The translations under genes and the position numbers were made by a program. Of a stretch of DNA of 14,831 bases, positions 6,194-12,995 are shown piece after piece. The DNA is taken from positions 25,653 through 40,483 of the forward strand of contig JAHFQG010000002.1 of assembly GCA_023266415.1 (NCBI GenBank), given 5' to 3'. Position 1 is the first letter of the stretch. Every line of letters begins with the position of its first letter. The notes below the pieces were generated by a model. That model was not told where the DNA came from. It saw only the letters and a program-made list of their open reading frames with translations, and did not search any database. This DNA comes from Francisellaceae bacterium (GTDB taxonomy: Bacteria; Pseudomonadota; Gammaproteobacteria; Berkiellales; Berkiellaceae).

Positions 6194-7981
6194 TTAATAC
6201 CCTCCACGCTCGTGAGTATCGGGCAAAAAGCCACCCACTTGGGCATCCCAGAGAGTTTTATAGAAGCCTTTTTTGGCTAACAGAGCTTTGTGTGAGCCAC
6301 TTTCAACGATTTTCCCTTGGTCAAATACCAAAATGCGATCCATATGGAGTAAGGTAGAGAGCCGATGGGCAATGACCAGGGTGGTTTTGCCTTGCATGAG
6401 TTTCCAGAGGGTGTCTTGGATATCAACCTCAGTGACGGAATCGAGCTGAGAGGTGGCTTCGTCCAAAATGAGAATGGGGGCGTTTTTCAGCATAGCACGA
6501 GCAATGGCGATGCGCTGTCGCTGTCCACCCGATAGTTTGATACCGCGCTCTCCCACCAAAGTTTGGTATTGTTCGGGCGTTTTTTCAATGAATTCGTGCG
6601 CATGGGCTTGTTTTGCGGCTTCGATAACTTCTGTATCAGTGGCATCTAACTTACCGTATCGAATGTTGTCTAGGAGGGAGCGATGAAACAGGGAAGGATC
6701 TTGGGGGATAAAGGCAATGGCTTCTCGGAGGGAGTCTTGTGTAACAGCACGAATATCTTGACCATCGATTGTGATGCTACCACTGTTGATGTCGTAAAAA
6801 CGGAGAATGAGATGAACAAACGTAGATTTTCCGCTGCCCGAATAACCCACCAGACCCACTTTTTCCCCTGGGGCAATCCGAATAGACTTGTTTTGAAAAA
6901 GAGGATCTGCCCCTTTGTAGTGGAATAAAACCTTATTAAAGACAATTTCACCTTGGAGTACTTGCAAAGGGGTGGCGTTGGGGACATCTCGAATTTCGAG
7001 GGGAATAAACAATTTTGTTAAGCTTTGATTGCACCGGCCCAGCGCGTCATTGAGTCGGTCAACTTGCTCTGTTACCCACCATAAATTATCTCCTACATAC
7101 ACAATCAAGCCTAAAATTAAGACAAAGTCACCGGTGGTCACCAGTCCTTGGGCTTTAAGTTTGACCAGCATGAAGGCCATAAATCCGATCACTAAGGTCA
7201 CTGTGAGCCCTTGTACCCAATAAAATTTGATTAAAAACCATGCTTTATCTCGAAATTTACCTTGCATATGTTTCAAATAAGTTTGTATATGGATAGATTC
7301 ATAGGTGCGCCGTGAAAACAGGCGAATATTTTGGATATTCGTAATACCGTCTACCAATTGACCTGTGATTTGAGACTGACTTTCAGCATAACTGTTTGAA
7401 AAGTTTCGAATTTTTTTAGAAAAAGAGAAGCTGATGGTTAAAAATAGGACGGTCCAGAGAAAGAGTCCCCAAAAAAAGACAGGGTGGACAAAATACATAC
7501 CGACTAAAGCGGTGATGAGCACCACAAAACCCCGTATTAAAAAACGGGACAGATCGTGAACAGCCATTTCGATGTTTTCAGCTAATACGTTGATATTGTT
7601 GGAAATAGAGCCCGAAAAATGATCTTGGAAGTACCGATGAGAGTGTTGGTAAACATAATTGAGCGTTTTAGAAATAATGTTATTTTTGATGAGAGGTTGT
7701 ATTTTGTAGTTAATGAGATCTACCCCACGCCATGTAAGGGAGTGTAATTCATAGAGGGCAGCGAATAACAGCAAAGGCAACACCATATGTTGTATACCAA
7801 CAGCTGTTGTTTTATCCAGTGTGTCGACCACCCATTTGATTAAATAAGAGCGTAGAACTCCGTCTAGTCCAGAAATAACCATTAATAAAACAAAAAGGAT
7901 AAAATATCCCTTGTAAGGAGCAATAAAATGCCCTATAAAAGGGATAATGGTTTTAGGTAAGGGTTTGGTATCTGTTTTCAT
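6194..7981 (-). CDS. ABC exporter, fused transmembrane and ATPase half-transporter (MsbA/LapB-like)
   Basis: A 595-residue inner-membrane exporter. Residues 1-310 form a type I ABC transmembrane domain with about six helices (clear segments near 26-48, 64-80, 150-190 and 255-300). The C-terminal ATPase domain has Walker A GYSGSGKST at 379-387, the Q-loop glutamine at 427, signature LSGGQ at 483-487, Walker B ILILDE ending at Glu508 and the H-loop His539. It should act as a homodimer. The substrate cannot be told: lipid, drug and peptide exporters share this layout. There is no N-terminal C39 peptidase domain, so it is not a self-processing bacteriocin exporter. The start at 7981 has a poor ribosome binding site. 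It is divergent from the alpha/beta hydrolase gene. Confidence 0.9.
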   Translation of the reverse strand: MKTDTKPLPKTIIPFIGHFIAPYKGYFILFVLLMVISGLDGVLRSYLIKWVVDTLDKTTAVGIQHMVLPLLLFAALYELHSLTWRGVDLINYKIQPLIKNNIISKTLNYVYQHSHRYFQDHFSGSISNNINVLAENIEMAVHDLSRFLIRGFVVLITALVGMYFVHPVFFWGLFLWTVLFLTISFSFSKKIRNFSNSYAESQSQITGQLVDGITNIQNIRLFSRRTYESIHIQTYLKHMQGKFRDKAWFLIKFYWVQGLTVTLVIGFMAFMLVKLKAQGLVTTGDFVLILGLIVYVGDNLWWVTEQVDRLNDALGRCNQSLTKLFIPLEIRDVPNATPLQVLQGEIVFNKVLFHYKGADPLFQNKSIRIAPGEKVGLVGYSGSGKSTFVHLILRFYDINSGSITIDGQDIRAVTQDSLREAIAFIPQDPSLFHRSLLDNIRYGKLDATDTEVIEAAKQAHAHEFIEKTPEQYQTLVGERGIKLSGGQRQRIAIARAMLKNAPILILDEATSQLDSVTEVDIQDTLWKLMQGKTTLVIAHRLSTLLHMDRILVFDQGKIVESGSHKALLAKKGFYKTLWDAQVGGFLPDTHERGGY

Positions 7982-8069
7982 AGAAGGGGGTATATCCTAA
8001 GCTCATTTATTGTACCCCTTTTTCTGTAGAATTGGAAGATGACTCAAGCTTCTGGGGTATATTAATACA

Positions 8070-8747
8070 ATGACCTATCTTTTCATTCATGGGGCCTGGC
8101 ACAACCGGGCTTGTTGGTCCGCTGTGTTGCCATTGTTAAAGGCAACCCATCATGCTATGGCCATCGATTTACCAGGTCATGGTGGCAATACTATGCTTTA
8201 TTCCGCTATTAGATTAAATACCTATGTCGACACCGTGAAACAAACGGTTCTAGCATTAAAAACCCCTGTTATATTGGTGGGTCACAGTTTAGGCGGTATG
8301 GTCATATCTCAAGTGGCAGAAGAAATACCAGAGGCCATCCAATCGTTGGTGTATGTGGCCGGCTTTTTACCCCAAAATGGGCAATCTTTGTTGGATATTG
8401 TTCAAACTTTCCCACAAGCTGAATTGCTACAACATACGTATCGTGATAGGCAACGCCATAGCATTTCTTTGCGTCCGTCCGCTGCATTAAATAGGATATT
8501 ATCTGCGCCTCAACAACTGACTGAGCCATGGCACCCATTTTCTGACTCAGTTTTTTTAACGCAAAGACGCTTTGGGCAGGTGAAAAAGATCTATATTATG
8601 TGTGGAGCCGATAGAGCGATTCAGAAAGTCGACCAGCTATCAATGATTCGAACGTATCCGGAGATAGAAGTGAGGGAAATACCAAGAGCTGGCCATTGTC
8701 CTTTTAAATCAGATCCGGAACCATTAGGAAGACTATTGTGTGAATAG
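8070..8747 (+). CDS. Alpha/beta-fold hydrolase (esterase-like)
   Basis: A 225-residue cytoplasmic hydrolase resembling the salicylate-esterase/hydroxynitrile-lyase group. The oxyanion region HGAWHN is at residues 7-12, the nucleophile elbow GHSLGG puts the catalytic serine at 73, Asp181 (CGADRAI) is the probable acid and His209 (AGHCPF) the base, so the triad looks complete. There is no signal peptide. The natural substrate is unknown. The ATG at 8070 has no convincing ribosome binding site, and the divergent exporter starts 88 bases away. The stop codon lies 4 bases before a palindromic repeat array, and the C-terminus (LLCE) is slightly short for the family. Confidence 0.88.
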   Translation: MTYLFIHGAWHNRACWSAVLPLLKATHHAMAIDLPGHGGNTMLYSAIRLNTYVDTVKQTVLALKTPVILVGHSLGGMVISQVAEEIPEAIQSLVYVAGFLPQNGQSLLDIVQTFPQAELLQHTYRDRQRHSISLRPSAALNRILSAPQQLTEPWHPFSDSVFLTQRRFGQVKKIYIMCGADRAIQKVDQLSMIRTYPEIEVREIPRAGHCPFKSDPEPLGRLLCE

Positions 8748-9651
8748 ATACACCCCCACCCTAACCCTCCCCCGCCTCGCGGGGGAGGGGACAAAAAATA
8801 GATACCCTCCCAAGAAGCCCCCAACCACGAGTTCCTCTGTCCCCTCCCCCGCCTCGCGGGGGAGGGAACAAAAAATAGATACCCTCCCAAGAAGCCCCCA
8901 ACTACGAGTTCCTCTGTCCCCTCCCCCGCCTCGCGGGGGAGGGCAGGGTGGGGGTGTTTCAAAGAAAAAAACACTAAACACAAATAAAGAGACAAATCAC
9001 ACAACTCAGCTGTTAAACACCGAGATATATACTTTCTTGTGTTTGTTATTTGCTGTGTTAATTATACTTGGCAATTTAACTTACCAAAAATTTGTCACCC
9101 TGCCCTTCTATCTTCATCCAACCACCCTATCCGTGGGAGCCTTACTATATCCGCTCACTTTTTTTATCACCGATCTAATTTCTGAATTTTTTGGACGTGA
9201 AAAAGCACGATTTTGTGTGGCCGCAGCATTGCTCATGAATTTCTTAACAGCCGCCATTTTGGTAGGCATGGATGCTTTGCCCGCGACATCATGGTCCCGC
9301 TTGGACAATACCACCTTCCATCAGGTGTTTGGCAGCTATCGGTTAGCCTTTGCGGGATCTATGTTGGCCTGTTATACTGCCCAAATATTGGATGTGACCG
9401 TTTATTTATGGATCAAAAAACGCACACAAAGTCGCTGGTTGTGGTTACGCAGTAATAGCAGCACGGCTTTGGCTCTGTGGGTCGACACATTTCTGGTGGT
9501 GGGATTTATGGCTTTCTTTGGTTTGTTACCTTGGGAGCATTTTTTCACATTGGTTATTAATAGTTATTTATATAAATTACTTTTTACGGTGTGCAGTACA
9601 CCGTTTTTTTATCTGTGTGTAAGGATAATTCGTGCCAAAATTCAAACCTGA
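8740..9651 (+). CDS. yhhQ: VUT family transporter (YhhQ-like, queuosine precursor uptake) with repeat-encoded N-terminus
   Basis: From about residue 95 onward this is a membrane protein with about six helices, matching the VUT/YhhQ family, which imports queuosine precursors. Recognisable features include the ITDLISEFFGREKAR segment, AQILDVTVYLWIKK and a WVDTFLVVGFMAFFG helix. The start is uncertain. The only ordinary start codon upstream in frame is GTG at 8740, which overlaps the hydrolase stop by 8 bases and follows AGGAAG at about 6 bases. Using it adds an extension of some 90 residues that is proline/arginine/glycine-rich and entirely repeat-encoded. A TTG inside the first helix (near 9040) is the alternative. 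Either the repeat became part of the protein or the original start was destroyed. The 3' end overlaps nhaA by 20 bases. Confidence 0.72.
   Translation: MNRYTPTLTLPRLAGEGTKNRYPPKKPPTTSSSVPSPASRGREQKIDTLPRSPQLRVPLSPPPPRGGGQGGGVSKKKTLNTNKETNHTTQLLNTEIYTFLCLLFAVLIILGNLTYQKFVTLPFYLHPTTLSVGALLYPLTFFITDLISEFFGREKARFCVAAALLMNFLTAAILVGMDALPATSWSRLDNTTFHQVFGSYRLAFAGSMLACYTAQILDVTVYLWIKKRTQSRWLWLRSNSSTALALWVDTFLVVGFMAFFGLLPWEHFFTLVINSYLYKLLFTVCSTPFFYLCVRIIRAKIQT
8751..8956. repeat. Palindromic repeat array, 77-bp period, with 12-bp terminal inverted repeats
   Basis: Three copies of a 25-bp palindrome (a CCCTCCCCCGC arm and its complement) lie at 8765-8789, 8842-8866 and 8919-8943, exactly 77 bases apart. 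The 52-bp links between them are nearly identical. The whole array is bounded by CACCCCCACCCT (8751-8762) and its exact complement AGGGTGGGGGTG (8945-8956). It is much richer in GC than its surroundings. Reading frames seen on both strands across it are by-products of its sequence, except that the frame of the downstream transporter remains open through it. Confidence 0.92.
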
Positions 9652-10753
9652 AGATTTAGGCAGTATATTCATGATAAGCGCCACTGTATTGGCGCTTATT
9701 CTAGCCAATACCACTTCGTGGTACCAATCCTTCATTAGTGCACCTCTTTCGTTATTTACCCTCACTGATTCAGTACAAGGGTGGACGAAAAGTGCCCTTA
9801 TGTCCATTTTCTTTTTGCATATTACTCTAGAGCTCAAATATGAGATGGTTGAAGGATTTTTATCCAACCGAAAACATGTATTATTACCTGCGGTAGCGGC
9901 TTTAGGTGGCATGTTAGTCCCAGCGCTTATTTACCTAGGTATTAACCATCAGCATCCTGAAAATTGGGGTGGGTTCGCCATTCCTTGTGCAACAGACATT
10001 GCTTTTTCGTTATGTTTATTTCATTTATTTGGTAAACGGTTACCTCCTTCCATTCGAGTGTTTTTATTGTCCATTGCGATTTTTGATGATTTGGGAGCTA
10101 TCCTTATCATCACATTATTTTACAATGCCACCCTCCACAGTACCCCTTTGTTTATCAGTTTTGGGATCACTGGTATCTTATGGAAACTGCATCAATACCG
10201 CATCACTTTTTCACTGCTTTACCTATTTTTGGGCATCCTACTTTGGATCGCCTTATATCAGGCTGGGATGAATACCACCTTGAGTGGGGTTATCTTAGGT
10301 CTGTGCATACCGCTGTATAAAAAAACAGATGTTCCGTATTTAAAATCAGTGATGGCTCATTTAAATCCTTGGGTTCAATGGGGTATTTTACCGCTCTTTG
10401 CCTTTACGGCATCGGGGGTGCTGTTTAATACAGCACCCAATATCATCTCCGATCCTCTGATTTTGGGGATAGGATTAGGGCTTCTATTAGGAAAACCTCT
10501 TGGGATATTCCTGTTCTCCTATGGGCTGATTCGGTTGCAGTGGGCGCCCATTCCATCTTTAAGCCAATATCGGCATATCTTTATCATTGCCTTACTCTGT
10601 GGTTTTGGGTTCACCATGAGTCTTTTCATGGGTATATTGGCTTTTTCGACTGAAATTGCTCAAAATGCCATGAAATTAGGAGTCCTATTAGGATCTACAA
10701 TCGCAGCGCTCATGGCTGTTTTGGTTATCCTCTTGACACAAAATAGAAGATAG
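9632..10753 (+). CDS. nhaA: Na+/H+ antiporter NhaA
   Basis: A 373-residue inner-membrane antiporter that exports sodium or lithium in exchange for protons. About 12 hydrophobic helices are visible. The ion-binding pair in AIFDDLGAI is at Asp152-Asp153 (E. coli Asp163-Asp164), the unwound-helix motif ATDIAFSL has Thr121-Asp122, and Lys288 in LGKPLGIF corresponds to E. coli Lys300. Length is close to the usual 380-390; the N-terminus is slightly short. It starts with GTG at 9632, 20 bases inside the transporter gene upstream, with AAGGAT 5 bases before, so translation is probably coupled. Confidence 0.95.
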   Translation: MPKFKPEDLGSIFMISATVLALILANTTSWYQSFISAPLSLFTLTDSVQGWTKSALMSIFFLHITLELKYEMVEGFLSNRKHVLLPAVAALGGMLVPALIYLGINHQHPENWGGFAIPCATDIAFSLCLFHLFGKRLPPSIRVFLLSIAIFDDLGAILIITLFYNATLHSTPLFISFGITGILWKLHQYRITFSLLYLFLGILLWIALYQAGMNTTLSGVILGLCIPLYKKTDVPYLKSVMAHLNPWVQWGILPLFAFTASGVLFNTAPNIISDPLILGIGLGLLLGKPLGIFLFSYGLIRLQWAPIPSLSQYRHIFIIALLCGFGFTMSLFMGILAFSTEIAQNAMKLGVLLGSTIAALMAVLVILLTQNRR

Positions 10754-10802
10754 GATAGGGTCAAACATAGGACTTTTTCTGATTACTGTGTAAGAGATTG
10801 AC

Positions 10803-11996
10803 ATGACCTCATCTTCTAGAACCATAGCCTGGCTTGTTTGGGCCATTGCTTCTGTTTTTTACGCTTACCAATATATACTACGAGTCATGCCCAGCATTAT
10901 GCTGCCGGACATTATGGCTCAGTTTCATATGGACGCAGCGCTTTTTGGGCAATTTGTGGGTATCTACTACATTGGCTATTCCCTCCTAATGTTGCCTATT
11001 GGCATTTTGTTAGACCGATATGGTCCCAAAAAAATCATGCCTTTGTGCATTTTATTAACTACGCTGGGCTTGATGCCATTGTTGTTGGCTGATCATTGGG
11101 CTTTCCCCATAATCGGTCGTTTACTGATTGGTATTGGGTCGTCGGCTGCCATTTTGGGGGCATTCAAAATAATTCGTTTGTCTTTCCAAGAACAACATTT
11201 CACGCGTATGTTAAGTTTGGCGGTAACGATTGGTCTTATTGGGGCTATTTATGGGGGCGGGCCGGTCAATTACCTGCGTGACACATTGGGGTATGAAGCG
11301 GTGGTAGGTTTGATGGCAGGGGCGGGTGTAATTTTAAGTATTCTGACTTATTGTATCGTGCCCAACATGCCAGCGTATCGAGTTCCTTCGATATGGCATG
11401 AACTAAAATTGGTGCTTACCAATCGACAAGTGTTGCTCATTTGTTTCTTTGCGGGATTAATGGTAGGCCCGTTAGAAGGGTTTGCGGATGTGTGGGGCAC
11501 TGTTTTTCTCAAGAAAGTATATGGATTTGACAGTACCATGGCCGCCACTTTACCCTCTGCCATTTTTGTGGGCATGTGTTTTGGAGCGCCTTTATTAAGT
11601 TTGATAGCTGAAAAAAGTCGTCGTTATTTTTGGACTATCACACTGGCAGGTCTTCTCATGACCATGGGATTTGTAAGTTTATTAACTGGCAAAGTTGGTT
11701 TAGAAGGGATGAGCGCATTATTTGTGGCAATTGGTGTCTGTTCAGCTTATCAAATTCTGGCTATTTATAAAGCATCCACCTATGTTCCTGAACATGCGGT
11801 TGGATTGACCACGGCTACCACCAACATGATCATCATGATTTTTGGTTATTTATTTCACAGCCTCATTGGGTGGATTGTATATATATTGGGTGATGCCCGA
11901 GAAGCTCTGATTGGGGGCATTGCCGTTATCCCCATGGCATTAGCGATAGGTACGAGTGGATTTTTATATTTAAGTTTTAAAAACAAACATAGCTAA
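10803..11996 (+). CDS. Major facilitator superfamily transporter
   Basis: A 397-residue membrane protein with about 12 helices in two halves. The MFS loop 2-3 signature is GILLDRYGPKKI at about 67-78, and helix 4-5 carries GRLLIGIGSSAAILGAF. The substrate is unknown; the closest general resemblance is to the organic-acid/sugar-phosphate branches used by many gammaproteobacteria. It lies 49 bases after nhaA on the same strand with AAGAG about 6 bases before the ATG, so it could share the nhaA transcript. It converges on the double-glycine peptide genes, separated by a terminator hairpin. A role in peptide export or immunity is possible by position only. Confidence 0.85.
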   Translation: MTSSSRTIAWLVWAIASVFYAYQYILRVMPSIMLPDIMAQFHMDAALFGQFVGIYYIGYSLLMLPIGILLDRYGPKKIMPLCILLTTLGLMPLLLADHWAFPIIGRLLIGIGSSAAILGAFKIIRLSFQEQHFTRMLSLAVTIGLIGAIYGGGPVNYLRDTLGYEAVVGLMAGAGVILSILTYCIVPNMPAYRVPSIWHELKLVLTNRQVLLICFFAGLMVGPLEGFADVWGTVFLKKVYGFDSTMAATLPSAIFVGMCFGAPLLSLIAEKSRRYFWTITLAGLLMTMGFVSLLTGKVGLEGMSALFVAIGVCSAYQILAIYKASTYVPEHAVGLTTATTNMIIMIFGYLFHSLIGWIVYILGDAREALIGGIAVIPMALAIGTSGFLYLSFKNKHS

Positions 11997-12025
11997 AAAG
12001 GAGAAACGGGATAACCCGTTTCTCC
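11995..12025 (-). terminator. Intrinsic terminator between the MFS gene and the peptide genes
   Basis: GGAGAAACGGG (12000-12010), loop ATAA and CCCGTTTCTCC (12015-12025) form a perfect 11-bp stem. On the minus strand it is followed by five T residues (plus 11995-11999), a classic intrinsic terminator for the peptide gene ending at 12040. It probably also stops transcription from the MFS gene, although the plus-strand T-tract is poor. Confidence 0.85.
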
Positions 12026-12039
12026 TCCTCAGGAAGCAC

Positions 12040-12216
12040 TTATCGAGTATGGATGATAATACTTAGGTGATCAGTACCCAGACCTGACACATCCGTTGAT
12101 TTAACAGCAACGGCGTGATCTTGAATATTGACGCGAAACCCATCTTCCATAGTAATTTCGACCTTTTCGTACCCACCAGAAACTATGGCAATTTGTTCTG
12201 GCTTCAATTGTTTCAT
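12040..12216 (-). CDS. Double-glycine leader peptide 1 (microcin/bacteriocin-like precursor)
   Basis: A 58-residue precursor whose first 15 residues, MKQLKPEQIAIVSGG, match the double-glycine leader type of microcin V (MRTLTLNELDSVSGG). Cleavage after Gly15 would release a 43-residue core starting with Tyr. The core is acidic (net charge about -3 by count), without cysteines, and shares the pattern DHA...S.DVSG.GTD.L with the next peptide. The ATG at 12216 is chosen over one 18 codons upstream because AAAGGAG lies 7-8 bases before it and because the leader then aligns. It is 80 bases downstream of peptide 2 and followed by a strong terminator. The family is unknown to me; antimicrobial activity is not shown. 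It could equally be a signalling or adhesion peptide. Confidence 0.8.
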   Translation of the reverse strand: MKQLKPEQIAIVSGGYEKVEITMEDGFRVNIQDHAVAVKSTDVSGLGTDHLSIIIHTR

Positions 12217-12260
12217 AAACAGACTCCTTTCAAGGCCCTGAAATAACTGGGATACTGTAT

Positions 12261-12287
12261 AAAAACACACCCCCCTTTTACGGGGGG
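12261..12287 (-). terminator. Terminator-like hairpin after peptide 2
   Basis: Six C (12270-12275) and six G (12282-12287) form a GC-only stem with a 6-base loop. On the minus strand it is followed by GTGTG and then five T residues (plus 12261-12265). It lies 10 bases after the peptide 2 stop. It may terminate or attenuate transcription between peptides 2 and 1. Confidence 0.55.
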
Positions 12288-12296
12288 ATGTTTAAA

Positions 12297-12479
12297 TTAC
12301 GCGGCGGCGTTATGAAAAGAAATACCCAGTGTATCGGTACCGATGCCGGATACATCAACAGACTGGAATCCACCTGCATGATCAAGCACGTTGACAGCAA
12401 AGTCTGTATCGATGCCTACGCGAATGCTTTCATAGCCACCTGAGACGAGTTCAATTTGTGCAACGGATAGTTGTTTCAT
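12297..12479 (-). CDS. Double-glycine leader peptide 2 (paralogue of peptide 1)
   Basis: A 60-residue precursor with leader MKQLSVAQIELVSGG and a 45-residue core beginning with Tyr-Glu. Without gaps its core is identical to that of peptide 1 at 19 of 43 positions, including NVLDHA and DVSGIGTD; these two are recent paralogues. The core is strongly acidic (net about -5), has a glycine/alanine-rich middle and lacks cysteine. This is unlike cationic pore-forming bacteriocins but not unlike some class II microcins. AAAAGGAG precedes the ATG at 12479 by about 7 bases. Upstream is an inverted repeat (12505-12541); downstream is a terminator-like hairpin. Mature function unknown. Confidence 0.8.
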   Translation of the reverse strand: MKQLSVAQIELVSGGYESIRVGIDTDFAVNVLDHAGGFQSVDVSGIGTDTLGISFHNAAA

Positions 12480-12504
12480 AATAAGCTCCTTTTATTTAAA
12501 CACC

Positions 12505-12541
12505 TTTGTAGTCTTCACAGCTAATCTGCTATAACTACAAA
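12505..12541. promoter_or_regulatory. Inverted repeat upstream of peptide 2, possible operator
   Basis: TTTGTAGT (12505-12512) and ACTACAAA (12534-12541) are perfect complements separated by 21 bases. They lie 26-62 bases upstream of the peptide 2 start, where a promoter would be expected. Half-sites about three helical turns apart could bind a dimeric regulator, or the transcript could form a long-looped stem. No clear -10/-35 pair was found. Confidence 0.4.
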
Positions 12542-12666
12542 CCCCGGAAAACTCACAGGGTCGATTTGAGTCTACCATATCTTTTTTTCAGATCCCATCC
12601 CATTAAAACTATTTTTTTACAAAAACCCTCCAATATCTCTGTTTATTTGTTTGTTAGTTGATAGAT

Positions 12667-12876
12667 TTAGTCATCAACTGTCACATCAAAGCAATGACAA
12701 TCAGCATCGGATGTGATATCCGTGGTGGTTTTGCCATGCTTATCAGTTTTCACTTTCTTACACTTCTTCCCATCGGTTGCTTTGATATGCACATTAGAGT
12801 CTTCATCTATTTTGACAGAAATATGATAATACCCACCGACAACAGAAGAAAGTTCTTCAAATAACAAATGTCGCAT
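12667..12876 (-). CDS. Double-glycine leader peptide 3, cysteine-containing core
   Basis: A 69-residue precursor with leader MRHLLFEELSSVVGG and a 54-residue core. The leader is again exactly 15 residues and the core starts with Tyr. The first part, YYHISVKIDEDSNVHI, is similar in pattern to the cores of peptides 1 and 2; the rest is a lysine/aspartate-rich stretch with three cysteines, one in KKCKK and two in DCHCF. Net charge is about -2. The odd number of cysteines suggests one disulfide plus a free thiol, dimerisation or metal binding, all untested. AAAGGAG precedes the ATG at 12876 by about 7 bases. The 187 bases to peptide 2 hold no terminator that I can see; 12542-12666 shows only AT-rich sequence. 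The AT-rich 12900-12960 stretch upstream is the likely promoter region. Confidence 0.75.
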   Translation of the reverse strand: MRHLLFEELSSVVGGYYHISVKIDEDSNVHIKATDGKKCKKVKTDKHGKTTTDITSDADCHCFDVTVDD

Positions 12877-12969
12877 AACATAGCTCCTTTAATTCAAAAG
12901 TCCTGATAGAACCGGTATACTATGCCATTTTTTTTAAGATTTTTATATAGTAGGACGGTCTTTAAACGA

Positions 12970-12993
12970 GATACCAGCCTGCACTGGCATGAC
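12970..12993. repeat. Short palindromic repeat after the flavin reductase gene
   Basis: On the minus strand GTCATGCCAG and CTGGTATC flank a short centre. This matches the left end of composite repeat B (GTCATGCCAGTG...CTGGCATC), so it is a solo relative of the same family. It begins two bases after the stop of the reductase gene at 12996. Confidence 0.6.
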
Positions 12994-12995
12994 CA

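Noticed and set aside
6194..7981. ABC exporter as the processing transporter of the double-glycine peptides
   Set aside because: The protein begins directly with the transmembrane domain and has no C39 cysteine peptidase region; it is about 4 kb away and has no HlyD-type partner.
8751..8956. Regularly spaced repeats as a possible CRISPR array
   Set aside because: The links between the palindromes are nearly identical to each other, not unique spacers, and no cas gene is present. The 19-bp units at 3531 and 5454 are directly contiguous, also without spacers.
8621..9004. Long minus-strand frames across the repeat array
   Set aside because: They exist because the palindromic, GC-rich 77-bp units lack stops on both strands; the peptides are just repeat translations and overlap real plus-strand genes.
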